A stretch of DNA of 5,849 nucleotides. Origin: Spirosomataceae bacterium. GTDB lineage: Bacteria; Bacteroidota; Bacteroidia; Cytophagales; Spirosomataceae. The position numbers were made by a program, and so were the translations under genes. This document shows, in pieces, positions 1-5,838 of this stretch. Each line of letters opens with the position of its first letter. Within the stretch, counting starts at the first letter, position 1. The stretch is from positions 1 to 5,849 of the forward strand of contig JANQUM010000107.1 in assembly GCA_030731175.1 (NCBI GenBank), in the 5' to 3' direction. The notes below the pieces were generated by a model. That model did no database searches. It was not told the origin of the DNA and saw only the letters and a list, made by a program, of their open reading frames with translations.

Positions 1-1048
1 TGGCAATCACGATATCGCCTTCTTTAATAATCGGATTTCGATAGCGGAATTCCGAGGCGTACTCAACTTCTACGTTTATTCGGGCGAGTTCTTCAAACAA
101 GTATTCGCCAACTAATCCGGCGTGCCAAGACGTTCCGCAAGCCACAAAAACGATGCGTTTTGCTTTGACTAATTTATCGAGGTAATCGTGCAAACCACCG
201 AGTTGAATCAACGCCTCGTCAGCACGGACTCTTCCCCGCATACAATCTGCGATGGAACGCGGCTGCTCAAAAATTTCTTTGAGCATAAAGTGGTCGAATC
301 CGCCTTTTTCAATGGCGGCAAGTTCTAACTCAACCGTTTGGATAAACGCTCCCTTTTCTACGTTTTCTAAATTCCTGATTGTCAGTTCGTTATTCATCAC
401 AACGGCAACTTCAAAATCGTCAAGATATACTACGTCATTGGTGTATTCTATAATCGGTGTGGCGTCAGAGGCAAAGAAAAACTCGTTTTCACCAACTCCT
501 ATTACGAGCGGACTTCCTTTTCGGGCGGCGATGAGTTTATTCGGTTCGTTTTTATCAATAACAACGATAGCGTACGCACCAATTACTTCCTGCAACGCTA
601 AGCGTACTGCTTTTTCGGTGGAACAATCCTTACTTTTTTTGACATATTCAATGAAATTTATCAAAACTTCAGTATCAGTATCGCTCGAAAACTCGTAGCC
701 TTCCGCCATTAGGCGTTTTTTTAACGAACCGTAATTCTCTATAATACCATTGTGGATAATCGCCAAATTTTGCGAATTAGCGGCGTGCGGGTGTGCGTTT
801 ACGTCGTTCGGCTCGCCGTGCGTTGCCCACCGGGTGTGTCCAATCCCGATTTGAGCAGTTAAGTCTTTTCCAACAAGTTCTGCCCGTAAGTCTGCAACTT
901 TACCTTTTTTCTTGAAAATGTTCAAATTTCCGTCTGAAAGCAAGCCAATTCCGGCACTGTCATAACCACGGTATTCGAGACGTTGTAACCCTTTTAAAAT
1001 GATGGGAGCAGCCTCCCGATTTCCGACGTATGCAACGATTCCACACAT
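1..1048 (-). CDS. glmS: Glutamine-fructose-6-phosphate aminotransferase, N-terminal 349 residues (3' end outside window)
   Basis: GlmS makes glucosamine-6-phosphate from fructose-6-phosphate and glutamine in the cytoplasm, the entry step to UDP-GlcNAc for peptidoglycan and LPS. The frame read back from position 1048 begins MCGIVAYVGN, so Cys2 is the N-terminal nucleophile exposed after Met removal. Further glutaminase-domain motifs are HTRWATHG (71-78), HNGIIEN (99-105) and SDTDTE (122-127). The linker KEIFEQP (257-263) and CGTSWHAG (304-311) mark the start of the first SIS sugar-isomerase domain. About 349 of the family's usual 600-615 residues are present; the frame is intact and simply runs off the window. 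The start is fixed by the required Met-Cys and lies 9 bases after the DUF4270 stop, so the gene is probably translated from the same mRNA. The bases before the ATG are A/T-rich with no Shine-Dalgarno. Identity is secure. Confidence 0.97.
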   Translation of the reverse strand, partial: MCGIVAYVGNREAAPIILKGLQRLEYRGYDSAGIGLLSDGNLNIFKKKGKVADLRAELVGKDLTAQIGIGHTRWATHGEPNDVNAHPHAANSQNLAIIHNGIIENYGSLKKRLMAEGYEFSSDTDTEVLINFIEYVKKSKDCSTEKAVRLALQEVIGAYAIVVIDKNEPNKLIAARKGSPLVIGVGENEFFFASDATPIIEYTNDVVYLDDFEVAVVMNNELTIRNLENVEKGAFIQTVELELAAIEKGGFDHFMLKEIFEQPRSIADCMRGRVRADEALIQLGGLHDYLDKLVKAKRIVFVACGTSWHAGLVGEYLFEELARINVEVEYASEFRYRNPIIKEGDIVIA

Positions 1049-1057
1049 AAAATAAGC

Positions 1058-2404
1058 TTATTTTTTTGAGTAATATAAAGAGAGTTTCGCGTTCGTTAAT
1101 ACGGTACGCGAGAGAGTTCCATTTGACAAAATAGCATCTGAATTTACGGTCAACGACGCTGGCAAAAGTACTAAGCCTGAGGTATTAGGTTTTAATCCGT
1201 TTACTACGCTTTGCAAGTAAACTGTCAGGTCAAGCGAATAAGTTTTAGAAGTTGAATTGTACAATCCGGGAATCCCGTTTGTACTACTACCGAGATTGAC
1301 CAAAAAAGGCGTATTGGTAGACCGTTTAATCATTTTATTATTTATATCTACCTCGGCAAGTACTACTGTAGATAACGGCGGAAAAAATGTGCTTATAACC
1401 GTAGTATCAATGTCAAAAGTAAGAATAGCGGAATTTATCAAGCTACCGTTCGGTATATTTTTTAACGACGGGAACGTAACCTTTGTGCCAATACCCGTAC
1501 TTGCCTGAATGTAGGTTTTACCACCGCTATCTGTACTCGAAAGTACATTTCCGGCACTGAGTAGCGATGCAATGGGTGTTCCAGAGCGATCTGCCGTTAC
1601 TTGATTGTAACGTTTTCCGTTTAAATCAAAAGGAAATATAGATGCAGTCGTAGCCGTAGCCTCGTGGTAGAAAAGGTTTAGTGCAGAACCGCTTCCATTA
1701 GAAGCACTCGACTGAAAACCATATAATCCGTTTGGCCTTCCATTTACACGAACCACAAAACCAGCAAATTTACTTGTCAATTTTGTTGTTGTGGATGCGT
1801 CATCGGTATTTGCTAACGCAAATAATTCTTGCCCTATAATCTCTGGGAGGTTAAAAGAAATCGTTCGGATTGAATCACGCGTTGAGTTGAAAATCTCATC
1901 GAGGTTAAATTCTTTCGACGCAAGCGGTTGAGCCTCAAACGGCACTTCATCGTCAAAATTATAATTCCGCGAAATACTCAAAGGGCTCTTCAAACGATGT
2001 ACCGTAACGTTTATCTTGTCAAGGGTGTCACCTAAGTAATAACGGCTGGTGAGAAGCGATAGTCTCAGTGAATCAAAAACTGCACCGCTTTCTACTGTAA
2101 ATGCAAATTCGCCGCCGGTAGTCGCATTGGGCGGAAGTGAAGGCTGAAAATACATATTTGACCGCACGTAACCGAAAACCGGATCTGTGAAACCACCAAC
2201 CAATAATTGAGCCTGATTTGACGTAACGGCTGAGTCAAGTTTAACCGTTGCACGAGTTACAGCCAATGTATCGGTAAAGAATGTGGATAGGCTTGCACCG
2301 CCCAAATTCGCAAAAGCGATGTCTGTGGGGTCCTCGCAGGAAAAAAAGAAAGCGGAAAGTAGCATTATTGCTACGTTCCGCATTTTTGTTAGGTTACTAT
2401 TCAT
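1058..2404 (-). CDS. DUF4270 family lipoprotein
   Basis: The product is 448 residues with this start. It opens with a lipoprotein signal: MNSNLTKMRNVAIMLLSAFF followed by FSC, giving Cys23 as the lipidation site, then EDPTDI. Acidic residues just after the Cys are common in surface-exposed Bacteroidota lipoproteins. The rest is Ser/Thr/Asn-rich, suggests beta structure, and ends in LSLYYSKK. The length, the Cys-x-Asp-Pro start and the place between a GlgA-like gene and glmS match DUF4270, a Bacteroidota family of unknown function. A longer frame opens at 2467, but it would put 21 residues before the signal peptide and overlap the upstream gene by 59 bases. The ATG at 2404 sits 4 bases past the upstream stop and gives a normal signal; the ATG at 2383 is also possible. 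The product is probably an outer-membrane lipoprotein; its function is unknown. Confidence 0.85.
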   Translation of the reverse strand: MNSNLTKMRNVAIMLLSAFFFSCEDPTDIAFANLGGASLSTFFTDTLAVTRATVKLDSAVTSNQAQLLVGGFTDPVFGYVRSNMYFQPSLPPNATTGGEFAFTVESGAVFDSLRLSLLTSRYYLGDTLDKINVTVHRLKSPLSISRNYNFDDEVPFEAQPLASKEFNLDEIFNSTRDSIRTISFNLPEIIGQELFALANTDDASTTTKLTSKFAGFVVRVNGRPNGLYGFQSSASNGSGSALNLFYHEATATTASIFPFDLNGKRYNQVTADRSGTPIASLLSAGNVLSSTDSGGKTYIQASTGIGTKVTFPSLKNIPNGSLINSAILTFDIDTTVISTFFPPLSTVVLAEVDINNKMIKRSTNTPFLVNLGSSTNGIPGLYNSTSKTYSLDLTVYLQSVVNGLKPNTSGLVLLPASLTVNSDAILSNGTLSRTVLTNAKLSLYYSKK

Positions 2405-2408
2405 TAAA

Positions 2409-3221
2409 TCAAGCTGCAAGCTCGTTGTAGATGTCAAAAAATTGGTCAGTGATGTTTTCTTCATCAATATTCTTATCTATTTTATTTTGTGCAAGTTCGT
2501 CTAACATTTTACTCAGATCGGCGTCCATGTTTGCGTTTGCGTTTACTACCAAATCAGCGTATTGAACACCGATTTTCATAAAACCTAAAAAGTCAGCAGA
2601 ACTAAGATTAGCCAACATTTCATCAGTTATGTCGAGCATTTTTGCTTTAGAGATGATGTCGTCGCTAAATTTATGCTCAAATGTGTTTCCGTAAACCGTA
2701 AAAATCGACTTCGAATTCTGGAAAACCGGATCGTTTTTGTAGGTCGTTTTCAGGTATAAAGGTACTAAAGCGGTCATCCAGTCGGTGCAATGCACGATAT
2801 CCGGAGCCCAGCCTAATTTCTTTACCGTTTCTAACACGCCTTTACAGAAAAATATTGCCCGCTCGTCATTATCTTCGTGAAAAACGCCTTTCTTGTTTGA
2901 GAAAACGGATTTCCGGTTGAAATAGTCTTCATTGTCAAGAAAATAAACCTGCAATTTTGCTGCTGATATTGAAGCTACTTTGATAATGAGCGGCTTTTCT
3001 TCGTCTCCAACTGTGATGTTGATGCCAGACAACCGAACTACTTCGTGCAAACGGTTTTTACGCTCGTTAATAGTTCCAAACTTAGGCATTAAGATTCTGA
3101 CTTCCATGCCTCGTTCTTGCATGGATTGTGGTAATTTCTTTATTAATTTGGCAATTTCGGTAAGTTCTAAGAAGGGGTCAATTTCACTGGTGACGTAAAG
3201 AATACGAAGCTTATTATCCAT
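2409..3221 (-). CDS. GlgA-like protein, N-terminal starch-synthase domain only
   Basis: The 270-residue product matches the N-terminal Rossmann domain of GT5 glycogen/starch synthases. It begins KLRILYVTSEIDPF (4-17), like the family's opening strand, and carries HCTDWMTALVPLYLK (144-158), the counterpart of the HxHDW(H)xxL(A/V)P motif, then FTVYGN (174-179). Full GlgA proteins are about 470-500 residues; the C-terminal GT-B domain that binds the ADP-glucose donor is absent. The Lys-x-Gly-Gly-Leu loop expected after SEIDPF is replaced by LELTEIAKL (18-26). The tail (about 236-270) is acidic and Asn/Lys-rich, and the stop is clean, so this is not an obvious frameshift. I infer that it is not an active glycogen synthase. 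It may be a binding or regulatory protein for the DUF4270 and GlmS genes that follow within 4 and 9 bases. Such short proteins are usually annotated as glycogen synthase in Bacteroidota. Confidence 0.85.
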   Translation of the reverse strand: MDNKLRILYVTSEIDPFLELTEIAKLIKKLPQSMQERGMEVRILMPKFGTINERKNRLHEVVRLSGINITVGDEEKPLIIKVASISAAKLQVYFLDNEDYFNRKSVFSNKKGVFHEDNDERAIFFCKGVLETVKKLGWAPDIVHCTDWMTALVPLYLKTTYKNDPVFQNSKSIFTVYGNTFEHKFSDDIISKAKMLDITDEMLANLSSADFLGFMKIGVQYADLVVNANANMDADLSKMLDELAQNKIDKNIDEENITDQFFDIYNELAA

Positions 3222-3286
3222 TTTGTTGTGTTAACTGTAAAAAAACGGGAAGATTATTTTGTTGCGAGTAGCAACGAACCGTGCCG

Positions 3287-3294
3287 CAAAGATA
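3287..3294 (-). promoter_or_regulatory. Bacteroidota-type -7 box for the GlgA-like/DUF4270/glmS operon
   Basis: Read on the minus strand these bases are TATCTTTG, a match to the Bacteroidota primary sigma -7 consensus TAnnTTTG, followed by C. A run of nine T (minus strand) lies just upstream. No clear -33 TTTG is seen at the usual spacing. The box lies 65 bases before the ATG at 3221, implying a leader of about 55-60 bases. That leader contains a small GTTGC/GCAAC inverted repeat (3261-3275). Confidence 0.6.
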
Positions 3295-3323
3295 ATAAAA
3301 AAAAACCGTACTTAATTCACTAT

Positions 3324-3341
3324 TAGTTGTCAAAACAACTA
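3324..3341 (-). terminator. Possible weak hairpin after the PLP-enzyme gene
   Basis: TAGTTGT (3324-3330) and ACAACTA (3335-3341) form a perfect 7-bp inverted repeat with a 4-base loop. It lies 35 bases beyond the stop codon at 3377 and upstream of the next gene's -7 box, so it could end the PLP-enzyme transcript. The stem is A/T-rich and no U-run follows directly; the nearest T-run is about 18 bases further on. It may instead be a protein-binding palindrome. Confidence 0.3.
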
Positions 3342-3376
3342 TTCAAGCCTTTTCAAAACCCTTGAATCAACGTATT

Positions 3377-4474
3377 TTAGCAGTTAATCCGCCGCTTTCT
3401 TCCGATAATCTCCCAAATATCAACTTGCTGATTTTCAGAAACGATGTATGCTTCGTCGTACAAGTTTACCGTCGGGCAAACGTGGTACGGAACGCCCAAA
3501 AGCTCGTCTCCTACCGAAATTTCCTCCCAATTATCCACCCGCAAAACGCCGTGTTCTTCGCTTTGACTTAATAGTTCGTAACCTTCTAAATTTAGGAAAC
3601 GAACTCGCTTCTCAATCGGATTTTCTGCTGAAATGGCTTTGTGACCTAAATCAATGGCAACGATTCCTTCGGTTGGTTTTGAGATCACTCTTGTAAGAAC
3701 GAGAGCGGCGTATTCAAAGGTTTGTTCCTGAAAACGGTCGCCGTAGCCCCAATCCCAAAAAACGGACGTGCCGGGGCTGCAAATGTGAGCTTCGTTTTGG
3801 GCGTGAACGGTAAACGCCGGAGAACCTCCCGCAATGACCTTCTGCGGTAAACCTGGGTTTTCCTTCAAAAACTTATCGAAACTTTCAAAATCGTTTTCGA
3901 TGCCAATTTTTCTGTCAATGAACGCTTCCTCGCGGTGGTGACCGTCGTACACGTGCCAACCTTCGAGTGTAATATTTTTACAATCTCCGATGTGAATTGC
4001 TAACTGTGAAAGTTTAAAAACCTCCGCTCCAGACCGATTCATACCGTTATTCACATCAATGTAAACCCGAGCCGTCTTACCCGACTCACTAAACAGAGCC
4101 TGCATCTTAGAAATTAGTTGGAAGTCATCTACCAACGAAGCAAAATTTGTGTCAGGATACTTTTCAATGAGCGAAAGCAGCCGATTAACTTTTGGTCCGA
4201 CGAGTTGATGGGCAATCAACACATTCTCCGCTCCCGCCATTCCGAGCATTTCTGCTTCCGCAATGGTTGAGCATTTATATTTATTGATTCCCGTCGCTAT
4301 CATTGCCTGCACCACATTGACAGATTTATTGGTTTTGACGTGCGGCATAAGCCGATCAGCCGAACCCGCGATTTCAGTCATTTTGCTGATGTTTGACTGC
4401 ATCACCTCTTTGTAAATAATCAATGACGGCGAGTCAAGGTCTTGGATATTGTTGATTTTGTAGGTTGGTTTCAT
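3377..4474 (-). CDS. D-threonine aldolase / D-serine dehydratase family PLP enzyme (fold type III)
   Basis: The 365-residue product is a full-length member of the alanine-racemase-fold family that includes D-threonine aldolase (D-Thr to glycine plus acetaldehyde) and eukaryotic-type D-serine dehydratase (D-Ser to pyruvate plus ammonia). The N-terminal barrel has MPHVKTNK (43-50), where Lys47 is the expected Schiff-base lysine. VYIDVNNGMNRSG (137-149) matches the VDxGxxRxG strand, and AGGSPAF (215-221) is the usual phosphate-cradle GGSP. The C-terminal beta domain ends with VPYHVCPTVNLYDEAYIV (328-345). There His331 and Cys333 occupy the metal-site positions; His-x-Cys is the pattern of zinc-dependent D-serine dehydratases, while the studied Alcaligenes D-threonine aldolase has His-x-Asp. 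The exact substrate is therefore open. No signal peptide is seen, so it is cytoplasmic. It lies 32 bases downstream of the Imm30-like gene. Base composition is much richer in G/C than that neighbour. Confidence 0.88.
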   Translation of the reverse strand: MKPTYKINNIQDLDSPSLIIYKEVMQSNISKMTEIAGSADRLMPHVKTNKSVNVVQAMIATGINKYKCSTIAEAEMLGMAGAENVLIAHQLVGPKVNRLLSLIEKYPDTNFASLVDDFQLISKMQALFSESGKTARVYIDVNNGMNRSGAEVFKLSQLAIHIGDCKNITLEGWHVYDGHHREEAFIDRKIGIENDFESFDKFLKENPGLPQKVIAGGSPAFTVHAQNEAHICSPGTSVFWDWGYGDRFQEQTFEYAALVLTRVISKPTEGIVAIDLGHKAISAENPIEKRVRFLNLEGYELLSQSEEHGVLRVDNWEEISVGDELLGVPYHVCPTVNLYDEAYIVSENQQVDIWEIIGRKRRINC

Positions 4475-4490
4475 TGGTTTGGGTTTAATT

Positions 4491-4506
4491 AAAGGGCAGA
4501 GCGGAA
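4491..4506 (+). repeat. Copy A of the AAAGGCAGAGC repeat
   Basis: AAAGGGCAGAGCGGAA lies just beyond the stop codon of the Imm30-like gene and ends next to it. It is an inverted partner of copy B (4983-5002), differing mainly by one extra G. Both copies also have a TTAATTAA-type palindrome nearby (4485-4492 and 4973-4980). Together A and B bracket the small gene. Confidence 0.65.
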
Positions 4507-4971
4507 TTAAACCACGTCCAGTAAATTATATATTTTGTTATATTTACAAACTGGATGGGCAATTGAAATTTTGTAATATACATCTTTAAACTTCTGTAAA
4601 TTTTCCTTAGGCAAACGTTTTAAATTATTTAATACGAGTTCTTTGGATTCATTATTATTTGTAATATTTATGACGATTATTTCTAACCATTCTTTTGCAT
4701 TTTGATGCAATAAATCAATGTTTTCTATGATTATTTCGACAAATCGATTCTTATTCAAATCATAAAATGACATAATCCCATCTACAAATACTTGAGTTAT
4801 TTCCGAATGTTCGGAATCATCGTCTATTAAGTATAGAAGAGGATACAGTTTTTCAATATCTTTTGAGTTAAATATTTCATCAAACTCACTCATTGATTCA
4901 TAATATTGTTCTTCGTTACAAAAAAATCGGTTGTTTTTAAATAATTCAATTTGTTGTTCTATAGTTTTCAT
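4507..4971 (-). CDS. Imm30-like putative immunity protein
   Basis: The 154-residue product is soluble, acidic and mostly helical, with no signal peptide or membrane segment. Its layout recalls Imm30, an immunity family of polymorphic toxin systems. That family has an acidic DD segment followed by a helix ending in a S/E-F pair, here LIDDDSEH (48-55) and MSFYDLN (67-73). It then has a run of helices around an xAxEWLE motif, here NAKEWLEIIVINITNN (91-106). This is recognition by remembered pattern, without a profile search. Such proteins sit in the cytoplasm and neutralise a cognate toxin. No toxin gene is present in the window. The gene is strikingly A/T-rich: 4621-4680 has about 11 G/C in 60 bases, against about 33 in 60 at 4201-4260 in the next gene. 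This suggests recent transfer. Start ATG 4971 begins MKTIEQQIELF; one base separates it from the TAA of an upstream open frame. Confidence 0.7.
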   Translation of the reverse strand: MKTIEQQIELFKNNRFFCNEEQYYESMSEFDEIFNSKDIEKLYPLLYLIDDDSEHSEITQVFVDGIMSFYDLNKNRFVEIIIENIDLLHQNAKEWLEIIVINITNNNESKELVLNNLKRLPKENLQKFKDVYYKISIAHPVCKYNKIYNLLDVV

Positions 4972-4982
4972 CTTAATTAAAT

Positions 4983-5002
4983 ATGTCCCGCTCTGCCTTT
5001 AC
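4983..5002 (-). repeat. Copy B of the AAAGGCAGAGC repeat
   Basis: On the minus strand this reads GTAAAGGCAGAGCGGGACAT. It is inverted relative to copy A on one side and to copy C (5122-5141) on the other, and it lies 11 bases upstream of the Imm30-like start codon. The core shared with C, TAAAGGCAGAGC, is identical over 12 bases; with A it is identical over CAGAGCGG. Confidence 0.7.
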
Positions 5003-5121
5003 TTTAGCATTTGAAGATAAAATTGAAAACTTGAGTATTTGGGATAAATTTATATCGGTAAATTTTCCTAAACGGGCAGCAGGTAAACCAACCCCCTCTG
5101 CAAGTCGAAACTAAGCATCGT

Positions 5122-5141
5122 TAAAGGCAGAGCTGGGATGT
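5122..5141 (+). repeat. Copy C of the AAAGGCAGAGC repeat
   Basis: TAAAGGCAGAGCTGGGATGT matches copy B read on the opposite strand over nearly its whole length (one extra T, one A/C-type change). With B it would form terminal inverted repeats of a 159-base unit (4983-5141), the size and shape of a miniature element. I see no clear target-site duplication at the outer ends. Confidence 0.65.
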
Positions 5142-5248
5142 TTAGCACACTTTTTCTTTTACGGAAATGCGTGATACAACACTGTATCGGATCTAAGGCC
5201 CTACACCACGAATAACTTTCACGACAAAAAAATAAAGAATAAAATCCC

Positions 5249-5256
5249 TACTTTTG
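5249..5256 (+). promoter_or_regulatory. Bacteroidota-type -7 box for the FKBP gene
   Basis: TACTTTTG matches TAnnTTTG, and the next base is C as often seen. It lies 23 bases before the FKBP start codon, so the leader would be only about 15-20 bases, A/T-rich and without a Shine-Dalgarno. No convincing -33 TTTG is present at the usual distance upstream. Confidence 0.6.
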
Positions 5257-5279
5257 CACCTCAAAATTATAAATTCAAA

Positions 5280-5735
5280 ATGACAAAATACCTTTTTCTT
5301 CTACTTATGGCAGGTTTCGCTTTTTTATCGTGTTCAAAAGATTCAGGACCAACAATTCCCGAAGAAGAACAAATTGAGAATTACCTTACGGCAAATAATT
5401 TGTCCGTGACCGAAAAGACGGCTTCGGGTCTTCGGTTTATTCTTACTACTCCAAATGCATCAGGAGCGGCTTTAAAAGTTGGACAAAACGTAACCGTGAA
5501 ATATGCAGGCAAATTATTATCAGGCAAACAATTTGACGCTGGCACGTTTGATTTTGTATTGGGCGGCGGCAGGGTCATAAAAGGCTTTGACGAAGGCATA
5601 GCCAAACTTAAAGTTGGCGAAAAAGGTACACTTATTTTCCCTTCTTCTTTGGGGTACGGTTCACAGGGAGCAGGCGGAGATATTCCGGGTAATACGCCGT
5701 TATTATTTGACATTGAGGTAATTTCGGCGAGGTAA
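5280..5735 (+). CDS. Lipoprotein FKBP-type peptidyl-prolyl cis-trans isomerase
   Basis: The 151-residue product catalyses proline cis-trans isomerisation and probably assists folding of exported proteins while anchored to a membrane. Residues 1-17 form a lipoprotein signal ending AFLSC, with lipidation at Cys18, then a short polar linker (SKDSGPTIPEEE) and a single FKBP domain from about 50 to 151. FKBP pocket residues can be followed: Tyr75 in VKYAG, Phe85-Asp86 in KQFDAG, Phe92, Val99-Ile100 in RVIKGFDEG, Tyr126 in GYGSQG, Ile135-Pro136, and Phe143 near the end. The tryptophan at the pocket floor of human FKBP12 is Phe103 here, a common change in bacterial lipoprotein FKBPs. Length is typical for the small single-domain type. 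It is transcribed away from the other genes from its own -7 box and appears monocistronic within the window. Confidence 0.95.
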   Translation: MTKYLFLLLMAGFAFLSCSKDSGPTIPEEEQIENYLTANNLSVTEKTASGLRFILTTPNASGAALKVGQNVTVKYAGKLLSGKQFDAGTFDFVLGGGRVIKGFDEGIAKLKVGEKGTLIFPSSLGYGSQGAGGDIPGNTPLLFDIEVISAR

Positions 5736-5761
5736 GCAGCACCTTTCGCTCAAAATATTTA

Positions 5762-5838
5762 ACCGCAAAGAGCCAAAGCCGTAAAGTATAGAAAGTTTTA
5801 TAAGTACTATTACTTTGCTTCTTTCCGCCCTTTGCGGT
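5762..5838. repeat. Imperfect inverted repeat built of CGCAAAG-like units after the FKBP gene
   Basis: ACCGCAAAG (5762-5770) pairs perfectly with CTTTGCGGT (5830-5838). Similarity continues inward with mismatches and one bulge to about 5791 and 5807, so the arms are roughly 30 bases each. Each arm carries AAAG at about 8-base spacing, like the degenerate CCGCAAAGnnCGCAAAG intergenic repeats found in many genomes. It starts 26 bases after the FKBP stop. In RNA it could fold into a long stem and protect or end the transcript, but no U-run follows within the window. Confidence 0.6.

Larger units (their letters stand above)
4972..5279. other. Divergent intergenic region with repeat pair and no supported gene
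   Basis: These 308 bases separate the minus-strand Imm30-like gene from the plus-strand FKBP gene. They hold the inverted repeats B and C with about 120 bases between them, a 6-bp palindrome GATACA-ACAC-TGTATC (5173-5188), and the FKBP promoter near the right end. Two short open frames overlap the B-C spacer: a 43-codon ATG frame on the plus strand (4983-5114) and a 45-codon frame without its own start on the minus strand (4973-5110). Neither has family resemblance I recognise, a promoter or a ribosome site, so I do not call them genes. No Bacteroidota-type -7 box for the Imm30-like gene was found here. Confidence 0.6.

Noticed and set aside
252..698. Plus-strand open frame of 148 codons
   Set aside because: It lies entirely opposite the glmS glutaminase domain, whose motifs are intact on the minus strand; the product is low-complexity Ser/Thr-rich with no recognisable features.
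2405..2467. Longer N-terminus for the DUF4270 lipoprotein starting at 2467
   Set aside because: It would place 21 Ser/Thr-rich residues ahead of the lipoprotein signal and overlap the upstream gene by 59 bases; the ATG at 2404 explains both the signal peptide and the 4-base gap.
4983..5114. 43-codon ATG frame on the plus strand (begins MSRSAFTLAF)
   Set aside because: It starts inside repeat B, spans the B-C spacer, has no -7 box or ribosome site, and resembles no family I know; kept only as part of the repeat-unit finding.
4491..5141. Repeats A, B and C as a CRISPR array
   Set aside because: There are only three copies, in alternating orientation, spaced by about 480 and 120 bases, with no cas genes; this does not fit regular direct repeats.
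5173..5188. GATACA-ACAC-TGTATC palindrome as a terminator
   Set aside because: The stem is only 6 bp, weak, and has no T-run on either strand; it also lies upstream of both divergent genes, where a terminator is not expected.
5381..5713. Minus-strand open frame of 110 codons
   Set aside because: It is antisense to the FKBP domain, which has all its expected pocket residues on the plus strand; the Pro-rich product reflects the Gly codons of the real gene.
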